A stretch of 54,820 bases of DNA from an uncultured Helicobacter sp. (GTDB lineage Bacteria; Campylobacterota; Campylobacteria; Campylobacterales; Helicobacteraceae): the NCBI RefSeq assembly GCF_947367035.1, contig NZ_CANBCA010000012.1:1-54820 (forward strand). The letters are read 5' to 3'. Positions 36,807-45,899 of this stretch are shown here, piece after piece; the first letter of the stretch is position 1, and the number at the start of each line of letters is the position of its first letter. The notes beneath the pieces were generated by a model that had not been told where the DNA came from, did no database searches, and saw nothing but the letters and a program-made list of their open reading frames with translations. The position numbers and the translations under genes were made by a program.

Positions 36807-37622
36807 ATGAGAAAAATTCTTATTAGTTCTATTGTGGCGTTGTCATTAATGCAAAGTGCAAGTTTTGCAAAAACTTATGCAGAAGTAAATGGTAAGCCAA
36901 TTACCGAAAAAGATGTCGCTGCTCTAATGCGTTCATTGCCTGGGGTCGCCTTTGAACAGCTCCCAGAAGATGCTAAGGGACAAATCATTAATCAAGCAGT
37001 GGAGCGCAGACTTTTAATTGACCAAGCCAAAAAAGATAAAATTCAAAGTTCTAAAGAATATAAAGAGGCACTTGCAAATGTGGAAGAAGAGTTAGCACTT
37101 GAAGTTTGGACGAGAAAACAGATTGAAAAAATCAAAGTAACCGATTCAGAAATCAGTCAATTTTATAATCAAAATAAATCAAAATTTATCCAACCAGAAA
37201 TGGTAAAAGCAAGTCATATTTTAGTTAGCAGTGAAAGTGATGCTAAAGCTATCATTGCAGACCTTAAAAAGACAGGTAAAAATGCTAGTGCAAGGTTGAA
37301 TGCAATTATTAGAGAAAAAATGCAAAATGGCTCTGCAAAAGACGGAGGGAATTTAGGATATTTCGCTAAAAATCAAATGGTTCCAGAGTTTTCTAATGCA
37401 GCCTTTAAACTCAATAAAGGAGCTTATACTACAACACCAGTTAAAACGCAATTTGGCTATCACGTGATTTTGGTTGAAGATAAGAAATCCTCTGGCACTT
37501 TAGCATTAAATGACATAAAAGGGCAGATTGAACAAAATCTAAAAATTAAAAAATTACAAGAAAATATTAAAAAAGAAGGTGAATCTCTACGTAAAAAAGC
37601 AAAAGTTGAGATTTTTAAATAA
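36807..37622 (+). CDS. Periplasmic peptidyl-prolyl isomerase, PEB4/Cbf2-like
   Basis: A SurA/PrsA-type chaperone that helps outer-membrane proteins fold. The 271-residue protein has a signal peptide ending SASFA, an N-terminal chaperone region and a parvulin domain at about 130-232, with VKASHILVSSESDAKAI, GGNLGYFAKNQMVPEF and TQFGYHVILVED. It is homologous to C. jejuni PEB4 and H. pylori HP0175, which also precedes fba and efp as I recall. It opens a long packed gene run that extends to thiL. Confidence 0.92.
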   Translation: MRKILISSIVALSLMQSASFAKTYAEVNGKPITEKDVAALMRSLPGVAFEQLPEDAKGQIINQAVERRLLIDQAKKDKIQSSKEYKEALANVEEELALEVWTRKQIEKIKVTDSEISQFYNQNKSKFIQPEMVKASHILVSSESDAKAIIADLKKTGKNASARLNAIIREKMQNGSAKDGGNLGYFAKNQMVPEFSNAAFKLNKGAYTTTPVKTQFGYHVILVEDKKSSGTLALNDIKGQIEQNLKIKKLQENIKKEGESLRKKAKVEIFK

Positions 37623-37631
37623 GGAATCTTA

Positions 37632-38555
37632 ATGCTAGTTTGTGGAAATGCAATTTTAGAAAAAGCAAATAAAGGGAACTATGGTGTAGGTGCTTTTAAC
37701 TTTGTAAATTATGAAATGCTAAGTTCGATTTTTGAAGCAGCGAATCTTAAAAATTCTCCTATTATTGTGCAAGCAAGTGAGGGCGCAATTAAATATATGG
37801 GTATTGATATGGCTGTTGGAATGGTTAAGATTCTATCTAAACGTTATCCTCATATTCCTGTGGCATTGCATTTAGACCACGGAACAAGCTTTGAATCGTG
37901 CGTGAAGGCAATTCGTGCAGGCTTCACTTCCGTGATGATTGATGCAAGTCATCATTGTTTTGAGGAAAATTTAAAAGAGACCAAAAGAGTAGTGGAAGTT
38001 GCACATATTGCTGGAGTGAGTGTAGAAGCAGAACTTGGACGTTTAATGGGGATTGAGGATAATATTTCAGTAGATGCAAAAGATGCGTGTTTGGTAAATC
38101 CAGACGAAGCAGAAGAGTTTGTAAAAGAATCCAAAGTAGATTTTCTAGCTCCAGCAATTGGCACAAGCCACGGCGCATTTAAGTTTAAAGGTGAGCCTAA
38201 ACTGGATTTTGGACGTTTGATTGAAGTCAAAAAACGCACAAAGATTCCATTAGTATTACACGGAGCAAGTGCGATTCCGCAAAATGTTAGCGAAGCATTT
38301 TTGACAAGTGGAGGAGATTTAAAAGGAAGTAAAGGTGTGCCTTTCACATTTTTACAAGAAGCAATTAAAGGTGGAATTAATAAAATCAACACAGATACAG
38401 ATTTAAGAATCGCATTTATATCTGAAGTAAGACGCGTGGCTAATGAAGACAAGACGCAGTTTGATTTAAGAAAGTTCTTTGCCTCCGCTAAAGAATTTAT
38501 GATTAAAGTAATTGCTGAGAGAATGGATATTTTGGATAGTTCTAATAAAATTTAA
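37632..38555 (+). CDS. fba: Class II fructose-bisphosphate aldolase
   Basis: Zn-dependent aldolase of gluconeogenesis and glycolysis. In these organisms it mainly runs towards hexose. The 307-residue TIM barrel has the metal-binding VALHLDHGTSFESC near residue 77, EAELGRLMGIEDN near residue 134, and the phosphate-binding LVLHGASAIP and INTDTDLRIAF segments. The start is ATG 37632, 9 bases after the PPIase stop. Confidence 0.95.
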   Translation: MLVCGNAILEKANKGNYGVGAFNFVNYEMLSSIFEAANLKNSPIIVQASEGAIKYMGIDMAVGMVKILSKRYPHIPVALHLDHGTSFESCVKAIRAGFTSVMIDASHHCFEENLKETKRVVEVAHIAGVSVEAELGRLMGIEDNISVDAKDACLVNPDEAEEFVKESKVDFLAPAIGTSHGAFKFKGEPKLDFGRLIEVKKRTKIPLVLHGASAIPQNVSEAFLTSGGDLKGSKGVPFTFLQEAIKGGINKINTDTDLRIAFISEVRRVANEDKTQFDLRKFFASAKEFMIKVIAERMDILDSSNKI

Positions 38556-38568
38556 ATAAAGGAATAAA

Positions 38569-39132
38569 ATGGCTTATTCAATGGGAGATTTAAAAAAAGG
38601 TTTAAAAGTTGAATTAGAGGGGATTCCTTATAGAATCACAGAGTATCAGCACGTAAAACCTGGGAAAGGTGCAGCATTTGTGCGTGTGAAAATGAAATCA
38701 TTTTTAGATGGTAGAGTATTAGAAAAAACCTTTCACGCAGGAGATAAATGTGAAGAACCAAATTTGCAAGAACATTCTATGCAGTTTTTATATCACGATG
38801 GGGATTATTTTCAGTTTATGGATAATGAAAGTTATGAGCAAGTTGGTTTGAGTGCAGAGCAAGTAGGAGAGGTTGCTAAATGGATGATTGATGGAATGGC
38901 GGTTAGTGTTCTATTCCATAATGGCAAAGCTATCTCTGTGAATGTGCCACAAACTGTGGAGCTAAAAATCATAGAAACTCCTCCCAATTTCAAAGGCGAT
39001 ACAACAAGTGCTGGTAAAAAGCCTGCTACACTTGAAACAGGTGCAGTGGTGCAAGTGCCTTATCATATACTAGAGGGGAATGTAATTCGTGTCAATACAG
39101 AAACAGGTGAGTATTTAGATAAAGTTAAATAA
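38569..39132 (+). CDS. efp: Translation elongation factor P
   Basis: Relieves ribosome stalling at polyproline stretches. The 187-residue protein has the three-domain EF-P pattern. The modified-residue loop is [11 protein letters not shown] with Lys at about residue 35, domain II ends near [11 protein letters not shown], and domain III ends with [16 protein letters not shown]. No EpmA/EpmB-type modification gene is nearby. It lies 13 bases after fba. Confidence 0.96.
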   Translation: MAYSMGDLKKGLKVELEGIPYRITEYQHVKPGKGAAFVRVKMKSFLDGRVLEKTFHAGDKCEEPNLQEHSMQFLYHDGDYFQFMDNESYEQVGLSAEQVGEVAKWMIDGMAVSVLFHNGKAISVNVPQTVELKIIETPPNFKGDTTSAGKKPATLETGAVVQVPYHILEGNVIRVNTETGEYLDKVK

Positions 39133-39137
39133 GGAAA

Positions 39138-39707
39138 ATGATGAGTGCAAGAGTTTTAATTCCAATTGGAAAAGGATATGAAGAGATTGAGGCAATCTCT
39201 GTGATTGATGTATTAAGACGTGCAGGTTGTAAGGTAATCCTTGCAGCAGTTGATGAGGAATCTCAAAAGACTTTGGTGGTAGAATCTCAAGGGGGCGTGA
39301 AGCTTGTTGCCGATATTAAAATTATAGAAGTTTTATCAAGTAGCATTGATGGTATCGTTCTACCAGGTGGTTGGGAAAATACACAGAATCTTATCAAATC
39401 CAAAGAGTTAGGAAAACTCTTGAAGGATTTAAGCAAGAGAAACAGAATTATAGGAGCGATTTGCGCCGCGCCTCTTGCGCTTTTTAAACACAATATCTTA
39501 ACAACTCAAAGATTTACTTGTTATCCAGGTATTGAAAAAGAAATTAAGAATCCTAACTATGAACCTAATTCTAATGTCGTGTGCGAGGGTAATCTTATTA
39601 CTTCAAGAGGACCCGCAACCGCATTGGAGTTTGCCTTTTTCTTGGCAAGTGTTTTTGCAGGAGAGCAGCAATCTGAAGAAGTGCAAGTAGGAATGTTGAA
39701 CGTTTGA
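39138..39707 (+). CDS. DJ-1/PfpI family protein
   Basis: A 189-residue class I glutamine-amidotransferase-like protein of the DJ-1/ThiJ/PfpI group. The acid residue is in GKGYEEIEAISVIDVLRRAG near residue 14, and the nucleophile Cys in IGAICAAPLALFK near residue 108. Members act as deglycases, chaperones or redox sensors; the exact activity here is unknown. Its stop overlaps the mltC start. Confidence 0.9.
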   Translation: MMSARVLIPIGKGYEEIEAISVIDVLRRAGCKVILAAVDEESQKTLVVESQGGVKLVADIKIIEVLSSSIDGIVLPGGWENTQNLIKSKELGKLLKDLSKRNRIIGAICAAPLALFKHNILTTQRFTCYPGIEKEIKNPNYEPNSNVVCEGNLITSRGPATALEFAFFLASVFAGEQQSEEVQVGMLNV

Positions 39708-40954
39708 AGCCTTTTAAAATCATTAGAAATTGGAGTATTATCGCAGGAATAGGAATCCTGACGAGTGGTTGTTTGATTGGTTATAGAGATTTGATTTATA
39801 ATCCGCAAATTCTAACACAAGGAATTTCAAAAGAACAAGTGATTAAAAAAGCAGTGAATTATGCACTCAATCCAGAACAACTTGAAAATGATATTAAAAA
39901 TCTACAAGCAAATTTCAAAAAGGTTGTTGTAACTTTGACGCAGAATGCTTCTAAAAAATGGGGTGAGAATAATACACCCACTGCCTCACAAGATGTTTAT
40001 GTAAAATACACGGATTCTTATCTCTCAAGGGCGCAAGTAGATTTTACTAAAGGTGTTATTTCAGTAGCGACACTTGATACAGAGAATCCAAAAGATTCAC
40101 TCAAAAAAGCAATAGTTACAACACTTCTTACACCAGAAGACCCAGAGGATGTAGATTTGTATTCTGATAAAGAGGTTGCTTTTACAGGTAAGCCTTATTT
40201 AGCAGATTTGGTAAAAGATAATGAGGGTGAAGTTGTGCTTTATCCTTGGAGGGCAAATCGTTATGCGGATTATTTGATAGAAAATAAATTGCAAACAACA
40301 GAGATTACAGAAAAAGGTGAGAAAAAAAAAGTCTATTTTGTGCAGTTTGATATGGTGGAAGACCATATCATTCAAAGTGAGCATAAATATGGAGAATATG
40401 TTGCGATTTTTGCTAAAGAGTATAAGCTAGAGCAAGCATTGATTTTTGCAATTATTAAGACAGAATCTAGCTTCAATCCCTATGCCGTCAGTCATATTCC
40501 TGCTTATGGGTTAATGCAAGTTGTGCCAGCAAGTGCAGGAAGAGATGTTTATAAGGCATTAAATAATAGAGATGGAATCCCAACTAAAGAAATGCTTTTT
40601 ACGCCAAAAACAAATATTCAATATGGCTCAACCTATCTTAATATTTTATTTACGCGCTACATTAAAGGAGTCAAAAACTCTTTATCACACGAATATTGTG
40701 TCATTGCGGCATATAATACAGGAAGTGGCAATGTGTTAAGTGTGTTTAATAAAGATAGAACAAAAGCAGTTCAAGTGATTAATTCTATGACTTCTGCTGA
40801 AGTTTATCGCAAACTTCGCACTTCTTTAAAGTATGAAGAGGCGCGGAATTATTTGCATAAAGTAACAAACGCTAAAAAAGAATTTCAATCACAGAGCCTT
40901 ACTCAAAATATGGAATCTCAAATCAACCAAACTCTTCATTTAAGTTCAAAATAA
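39704..40954 (+). CDS. mltC: Membrane-bound lytic murein transglycosylase, MltC-like
   Basis: Cleaves peptidoglycan glycan strands to form 1,6-anhydro ends. The 416-residue lipoprotein has a lipobox LTSGC near residue 23, an N-terminal MltC-specific domain (about 30-165) and a C-terminal SLT domain. The catalytic Glu is in IIKTESSFNPYAVS near residue 252, followed by AYGLMQVVPASAGRDVY and the AAYNTGSGNV motif. The start is TTG 39704, overlapping the preceding stop by 4 bases. An A9 run at 40322-40330 inside the gene is a possible slippage site. Confidence 0.92.
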   Translation: MKPFKIIRNWSIIAGIGILTSGCLIGYRDLIYNPQILTQGISKEQVIKKAVNYALNPEQLENDIKNLQANFKKVVVTLTQNASKKWGENNTPTASQDVYVKYTDSYLSRAQVDFTKGVISVATLDTENPKDSLKKAIVTTLLTPEDPEDVDLYSDKEVAFTGKPYLADLVKDNEGEVVLYPWRANRYADYLIENKLQTTEITEKGEKKKVYFVQFDMVEDHIIQSEHKYGEYVAIFAKEYKLEQALIFAIIKTESSFNPYAVSHIPAYGLMQVVPASAGRDVYKALNNRDGIPTKEMLFTPKTNIQYGSTYLNILFTRYIKGVKNSLSHEYCVIAAYNTGSGNVLSVFNKDRTKAVQVINSMTSAEVYRKLRTSLKYEEARNYLHKVTNAKKEFQSQSLTQNMESQINQTLHLSSK

Positions 40955-40957
40955 TCA

Positions 40958-41671
40958 ATGGAAATTTATGAGCTGATTCAAACCCCTAGATCTTGTAGTT
41001 ATTTGCCTAATTTAGAAGCATTTTTTCGTTATTTTTATATTAAAGATTGTAAAACCTATTTGTATCACGCATTATTGGAACGTGGTTGGAGACGCTTTGG
41101 CAATTATTTTTTTGTGCCGATTTGTAAGGCTTGTGATGCCTGTATTTCTATTCGTCAAAATTGTGTGGATTTTGCGTTTTCTAAATCGCATAAGCGCACA
41201 TTAAAATCCCCACTTACTTTGCAAATCACGCGGCCAAGGGTTAGCGACACACATCTAGCGCTTTATGATAAATATCATCAAATAATGCAAAAGAAAAAAG
41301 GATGGGAATATCAAGGAATCACTTTAGAATCGTATTATGATACTTTTGTGCAAGGTTTTTTAGACTTTGGTTATGAATTTGATTATTATATTAAAGATAA
41401 ATTGGTTGGTGTCGCGTATGTAGATATTTTGCCTCCCGCAATTTCAGCAGTTTATTGTTATTACGACCACGATTTTGAACATCTTTCTATTGGCACTTAT
41501 TCTATTCTTAAACAGATAGAAGTTGCAAAAAGGTATAATATCAAATATCTTTATCCTGGTTATTGGATACAAAACCATCATTCAATGGGCTATAAAGAGC
41601 GGTTTAAGCCTTTTGAGATTCTTTGTAATCGTCCGGATTTACACGAAAATCCCCTTTGGGCTAAGGAGTAG
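40958..41671 (+). CDS. bpt: Aspartate/glutamate leucyltransferase Bpt (arginyltransferase family)
   Basis: Adds Leu from leucyl-tRNA to N-terminal Asp/Glu, marking proteins for ClpS/ClpAP degradation in the N-degron pathway. The 237-residue protein has the N-terminal Cys motif with CSYLP near residue 14 and ICKACDACISIR near residue 53. The GNAT-like C-terminal part has DILPPAISAVYCYYDHD and LYPGYWIQNHHSMGYK. Campylobacterota proteins of this family are annotated as Bpt or Ate. Aminoacyl specificity cannot be fixed from sequence alone. Confidence 0.9.
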   Translation: MEIYELIQTPRSCSYLPNLEAFFRYFYIKDCKTYLYHALLERGWRRFGNYFFVPICKACDACISIRQNCVDFAFSKSHKRTLKSPLTLQITRPRVSDTHLALYDKYHQIMQKKKGWEYQGITLESYYDTFVQGFLDFGYEFDYYIKDKLVGVAYVDILPPAISAVYCYYDHDFEHLSIGTYSILKQIEVAKRYNIKYLYPGYWIQNHHSMGYKERFKPFEILCNRPDLHENPLWAKE

Positions 41672-41673
41672 TT

Positions 41674-42486
41674 TTGCATTATACAAATAGACTTTCTTGG
41701 TGTTTTGAAAAGATTGCCCATCACGCATTTTATCCAACAATACAACGATGGATTAATAGAGCGTATGTAAAAATCTTTAATGTAAAGTTAGAGGAGTTTG
41801 ATACTTTAGCAAATTATCCTACACTTAATGCGCTTTTTACAAGGTCGCTTGTTAGAATGCGAAATTTTGATAAAACCGCTTTTCATTTAATTGCACCTTG
41901 CGATTCTGTGGTTATGGAGTTTGGTCAGTGTCAAGAAGATTATGCGATGCAAATCAAAGGTAAAAGTTATCGTGTGAGTGATTTTATTAAAACCAAGTTA
42001 GCAGAGGGTTATTATTTTATAAATTTCTACCTTTCTCCGGGTGATTATCATAGATTCCACGCTCCTTTGACTTTGAAAGTTAAGCGATTGGAATTTATAG
42101 ATGGTAGATTACAAAGTGTTTATGAAAAATCACTTTTAAAGCATAAAGAGGTATTTGTTAAAAATAAACGTGTGGTGTTAGAGTGTGAAGATGAATTTGG
42201 AGAGATTTTATACTTTGTTGCAATTGGTGCATTAAATGTGGGTAAAATTCAAATAAATTTTGCCCCAGAAGTGGTCAATTTTAAAACTTCTCAAATATTA
42301 AATTTTGAACCACCTGTATTGCTTAAAAAGGGTGATGAAATAGGAAGTTTTTTAATGGGTTCTACGATTGTGCTATTCACTAAACATTGGCAATATGATT
42401 TAAACGAAAAAGAAAAAGTTTATTTTGGACAATGTATTGCAACACATCTTACAAAAATACAAGCTAAAAACTCTAAGGAGATTTAA
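41674..42486 (+). CDS. psd: Phosphatidylserine decarboxylase proenzyme
   Basis: Makes phosphatidylethanolamine from phosphatidylserine at the inner membrane. The 270-residue proenzyme should cleave itself within FLMGSTIVLF near residue 228, where MGST replaces the usual LGST; the Ser that becomes the pyruvoyl group is present. FYLSPGDYHRFHAP near residue 111 carries the conserved His. The start is TTG 41674, with AAGGAG upstream. The nadA gene begins directly after its stop. Confidence 0.92.
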   Translation: MHYTNRLSWCFEKIAHHAFYPTIQRWINRAYVKIFNVKLEEFDTLANYPTLNALFTRSLVRMRNFDKTAFHLIAPCDSVVMEFGQCQEDYAMQIKGKSYRVSDFIKTKLAEGYYFINFYLSPGDYHRFHAPLTLKVKRLEFIDGRLQSVYEKSLLKHKEVFVKNKRVVLECEDEFGEILYFVAIGALNVGKIQINFAPEVVNFKTSQILNFEPPVLLKKGDEIGSFLMGSTIVLFTKHWQYDLNEKEKVYFGQCIATHLTKIQAKNSKEI

Positions 42487-43479
42487 GTGAAACAGAGAAT
42501 TAGAAGTCTATTAAATGAATTAGATGCGCTTTTGGTTGCACATTTTTATCAACGTGATGAAATCGTTGAAATAGCTGATTTGACAGGAGATAGTCTAGAA
42601 TTAGCACGCAAAGCAAGTCAAAGCGAAAAATCAAAAATTATTTTTTGTGGTGTTGGTTTTATGGGACAGAGTGTGAAAATTTTAGCTCCTCTAAAACGTG
42701 TTTTTATGCCAAAAATTGCGTGTTGTTCTATGGCTAGAATGATAGATAGTAGTTACTTTGATAAGTCCATTATGCTTTTAAAGAGTTATGGAATTACCGA
42801 TATTTTTCCCATTACTTATATTAATTCAAATGCTGAAGTGAAAGCAAAAGTTGCGGAGCTAGAGGGTGTAGTCTGCACAAGTTCTAATGCAACAAAGATT
42901 TTGAATTTTGCCCTAAAGCAAAACAAAAAAATATTTTTCTTACCTGATAGATGTTTAGGACAGAATCTTGCGATTCAAAATGGGTTGAAAAGTGCAGTTT
43001 TAGGTGTAGATTCTAAGGAGAAAGTTCAAGAAGCGGAGGTGATTTGTTATGATGGATTCTGTTCAGTTCATCAACTTTTTACTCCACAAGATGTTGAGTT
43101 TTATCGGACAAAATTTCCGAATATTTTGATTGCTGTGCATCCAGAATGTCGTCCTGATGTTGTCCAAATGGCAGATTTTGTGGGTTCAACAAGTCAAATT
43201 ATCCAATTTGTGCAAAACTTAGAGGAATCCCAAAAGGTTGCAGTTGGGACAGAGTTTAATCTCGTCCATCGTTTAAGAAAACCCAAGGGAGAGCAAAATA
43301 CTTTTGTGTTAAGCTCTACAAAACCAGAATGCCCAACAATGAATGAAACCACTTTGCAAGATGTGTTAAAATGCCTAGAGGCGATTAAAGATGGTGAAAC
43401 TTATAATGAGATTTTGTTGGAAGACTCTGTTGCAAATTGTGCGAAAAAAGCATTGGATAAAATGCTACAATTATCTTAA
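42487..43479 (+). CDS. nadA: Quinolinate synthase NadA
   Basis: Condenses iminoaspartate and dihydroxyacetone phosphate to quinolinate for NAD synthesis, with a [4Fe-4S] cluster. The 330-residue protein has [15 protein letters not shown] at the start. Likely cluster cysteines are in [12 protein letters not shown] (about residue 80), [12 protein letters not shown] (about 219) and [11 protein letters not shown] (about 282). The start is GTG 42487, directly after the psd stop, with AAGGAG inside the psd end. The aspartate oxidase NadB is not in the window. Confidence 0.95.
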   Translation: MKQRIRSLLNELDALLVAHFYQRDEIVEIADLTGDSLELARKASQSEKSKIIFCGVGFMGQSVKILAPLKRVFMPKIACCSMARMIDSSYFDKSIMLLKSYGITDIFPITYINSNAEVKAKVAELEGVVCTSSNATKILNFALKQNKKIFFLPDRCLGQNLAIQNGLKSAVLGVDSKEKVQEAEVICYDGFCSVHQLFTPQDVEFYRTKFPNILIAVHPECRPDVVQMADFVGSTSQIIQFVQNLEESQKVAVGTEFNLVHRLRKPKGEQNTFVLSSTKPECPTMNETTLQDVLKCLEAIKDGETYNEILLEDSVANCAKKALDKMLQLS

Positions 43480-43493
43480 ATAAAGGAGTAAAA

Positions 43494-44321
43494 ATGCATA
43501 AAATATTGTTAGATAATTTCTTAAAAGAAGTTTTAAAAGAGGACATTGGACACGGAGATTTATATGCGCGAATGAAAAATGACACAGAAGTGGAAGCTTA
43601 TGTGCTTGCCAAAGAAGAGGGTATTTTATCTGGAAGAATGTATATTGAACGTCTTTGTGAGCTACTGAATATAAAATGCAATTTTGTTTTTGATGATGGT
43701 ATGGTTTTTAAGAGAGGAGAGAGAATCGCCTCATTTGAAAGTAATATGAGTGAGTTATTGAGTGTGGAGCGCACAATTTTAAATTTGTTAGAACATTCTA
43801 GCGGAATCGCAACGCTTACGCACGAATATGTTAAAAAGATAGAGGATACAAATTGTGTGTTACTAGATACTAGAAAAACGCGCCCACTACTGCGGGATTT
43901 TGAAAAATATTCCACGCGCAATGGTGGGGCAGTGAATCACCGCTTGGGTTTAGATGATTGTTTGATGTTAAAAGATACACATTTAACAAGAATCCTTTCT
44001 CTTAAAAAATTCATTGAAGATATACGCAATAAGATACCAATCGTTACGAAAATTGAAGTGGAATGTGAGAATATTTTACAAGCCAAAGAAGCATTAGAAG
44101 CGCAAATAGATATTTTAATGTGTGATAATATGGAAGTTGAGATGATTAAAGAAGTTGTAAAAATGCGAAATGCACTTGCTCCAAATGTTTTACTTGAAGC
44201 AAGTGGTAATATTAACTTGCGTAATATTAGAGAATATGCCACAAGTGGCATAGATGCAGTATCAGTAGGTGCGATTACTCATCAAGCGGTTTGGGTAGAT
44301 TTGAGTATGAAAATAGATTAG
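43494..44321 (+). CDS. nadC: Nicotinate-nucleotide pyrophosphorylase (carboxylating) NadC
   Basis: Converts quinolinate and PRPP to nicotinate mononucleotide. The 275-residue protein has ERTILNLLEHSSGIAT near residue 88, LDTRKTRPLLRDFEKYS near residue 123, and the product-site GGAVNHRLGLDDCLMLKDTH. The C-terminal ASGNINLRNIREYATSGIDA is typical. It follows nadA after 14 bases; nadA and nadC are in pathway order. Confidence 0.96.
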   Translation: MHKILLDNFLKEVLKEDIGHGDLYARMKNDTEVEAYVLAKEEGILSGRMYIERLCELLNIKCNFVFDDGMVFKRGERIASFESNMSELLSVERTILNLLEHSSGIATLTHEYVKKIEDTNCVLLDTRKTRPLLRDFEKYSTRNGGAVNHRLGLDDCLMLKDTHLTRILSLKKFIEDIRNKIPIVTKIEVECENILQAKEALEAQIDILMCDNMEVEMIKEVVKMRNALAPNVLLEASGNINLRNIREYATSGIDAVSVGAITHQAVWVDLSMKID

Positions 44322-44328
44322 AAGTATA

Positions 44329-45198
44329 ATGCGTGATAGAGAAAAGGCGTTTATCTGTGCATTAAAGCAAAGTGGTGCAACCTTTGGAATCGGAGATGAT
44401 GGCGTAGAAATTGGTCAATATATTCTTGCTAATGACGCGTTTTTTGAAGATGTGCATTTTAAATTTGAATGGACAGAGTTAGAAAACTTGGTCGAAAAGT
44501 GCTTTTTGGTTAATTTGTCGGATATTTATGCGATGAATGCACTACCAAGTTTTTTGTTAATTAGCCTTTGTCTGCCACAACATTTCAAAGAAGTCTCTAA
44601 ATTGGCACAAATCATAGGTAAAAATGCAAAAAAATATAATCTAAAAATCATAGGTGGTGATACATTAATCGGAGAGAAATTGCATTTTTCTTTAACGATT
44701 CTAGGGAGAAAGAGACATAAAACTTTATTAAGAAAAGGTATAAAAAGAGGTAATATCTTAGGATATATTACAACCAAAGGTGCATTAAATCATTCAAAAA
44801 TGCAGAGTTTTGGACAAAATTTAAAACATTTAAGAAATATCCTACGATTTTATTCTCATAAAAGGATTCCTAAATATTCACGTTTTGCTAAACCGCTTTT
44901 ATATCCTAAAATGATTTTTGAACTAAACAAAATCGCAAAAGCGGGTATGGATATTTCAGATGGAATATTCTTAGAACTATCGCGTTTAAGTGAAGTGAAT
45001 CGTTTAGGCTTTAAACTTTTAAAATCTAGTGGGGATTGGTTTTATTCTCCTGAAGAATATCAAATGTTGTATGCAGTCGATAGTAAGAAACTCAAAAAAA
45101 TGCAAAATACTGCATTAAAATTTCATCATCAGTTCGTGCCTTTTGCTGTGGCGATTCGTGGTAAATACTCTGCAAAAAAGGGAAATTGGCATAGATAA
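44329..45198 (+). CDS. thiL: Thiamine-monophosphate kinase ThiL
   Basis: Phosphorylates thiamine monophosphate to the active coenzyme, using ATP. The 289-residue protein is a diverged ThiL. IGDDGVEI near residue 21 provides the first metal-binding Asp pair, LVNLSDIYAMNALPSFLLIS the second, KIIGGDTLIGEKLHFSLTI the third, and AGMDISDGIFLELSRLS the fourth. The start is ATG 44329, 7 bases after nadC. It is the last gene of the packed run beginning at 36807. Confidence 0.88.
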   Translation: MRDREKAFICALKQSGATFGIGDDGVEIGQYILANDAFFEDVHFKFEWTELENLVEKCFLVNLSDIYAMNALPSFLLISLCLPQHFKEVSKLAQIIGKNAKKYNLKIIGGDTLIGEKLHFSLTILGRKRHKTLLRKGIKRGNILGYITTKGALNHSKMQSFGQNLKHLRNILRFYSHKRIPKYSRFAKPLLYPKMIFELNKIAKAGMDISDGIFLELSRLSEVNRLGFKLLKSSGDWFYSPEEYQMLYAVDSKKLKKMQNTALKFHHQFVPFAVAIRGKYSAKKGNWHR

Positions 45199-45228
45199 GA
45201 TTCTATTGTTTTAAAAGTTTAAGAGATG

Positions 45229-45263
45229 GATTGCCACGAAGTCTAACGACTTCTCGCAATGAC
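45229..45263. repeat. Short palindromic spacer repeat, copy D
   Basis: GATTGCCACGA at 45229-45239 and TCGCAATGAC at 45254-45263 flank a perfect stem (GAAGTC at 45238-45243, GACTTC at 45248-45253). It is followed at 45336-45345 by CCTTGCAAGG, also found near copy B. It occupies the 181-base convergent spacer between thiL and the DUF1104-like gene, which holds no gene of its own. Confidence 0.75.
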
Positions 45264-45379
45264 TGCGTGGGATTCGTCATTGTAAAGTAGAGGCTGCGGC
45301 AATCGTATTTTGCATACTTGCGATGGTTTTTCTATCCTTGCAAGGACAAAGCTAAGATATTCTCGCAAAGGGCAGTGAA

Positions 45380-45823
45380 TTACCAAAAATGGTGGTATCC
45401 TTTGTTGTTATAGCAATCACGATAGCCTTTTTTGCTTTTGCCATATCCACCACCTTTGTGATGACCATATCCATAACCCATTAATCCGCTTTCTCTTGCT
45501 TGAGATTCGCTCATAGAGCTTAAATGTTTTTGCATTTCTAAATGAATGGCATTATGATAGGCTTGATGTTCTTTTTGTGTCATATTATCACACGCATTCC
45601 AATGTGCTTCTCTTAGTCTATCGCGAAATTCTCTTGCGTCTTTGACTTTCATTTCTTGCATTCGCTTATGAATCTCCATTTTGTAATCAGGATAATCTTT
45701 GGGTGCAACTTTGCCCGATAGCTTGATGAGTTCCTCATTGCTTGTTTTGGAATAATCTGCCCCAAAGAGAGCTGAAGTTAAAGTGCCAATCAATGCAAGA
45801 GATAAGATAATTTTTGTTTTCAT
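45380..45823 (-). CDS. DUF1104-like periplasmic protein with Gly/His/Tyr-rich tail
   Basis: A 147-residue secreted protein with a clear signal peptide ending ALFGA. The middle (about 22-105) is helical and charged and resembles the Helicobacter DUF1104 family (SNEELIKLSGKVAPKDY, then EIHKRMQEMKVKDAREF). The last ~35 residues are low-complexity, rich in Gly, His, Tyr and Lys (GYGYGHHKGGGYGKSKKGY, ending YHHFW), which may bind metal ions. Function is unknown. The start ATG at 45823 has AAGGAG upstream, and TATAAT on the minus strand at 45856-45861. Confidence 0.8.
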   Translation of the reverse strand: MKTKIILSLALIGTLTSALFGADYSKTSNEELIKLSGKVAPKDYPDYKMEIHKRMQEMKVKDAREFRDRLREAHWNACDNMTQKEHQAYHNAIHLEMQKHLSSMSESQARESGLMGYGYGHHKGGGYGKSKKGYRDCYNNKGYHHFW

Positions 45824-45855
45824 TGTTTGCTCCTTAAAAATTTTTTGAACAACGA

Positions 45856-45861
45856 ATTATA
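45856..45861 (-). promoter_or_regulatory. Probable -10 box for the DUF1104-like gene
   Basis: TATAAT on the minus strand 33 bases upstream of ATG 45823, with an AAGGAG site in the leader. Confidence 0.55.
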
Positions 45862-45899
45862 ATTTGCCAATGTGAAATGAATGTAAAGTGAAAATAAAG

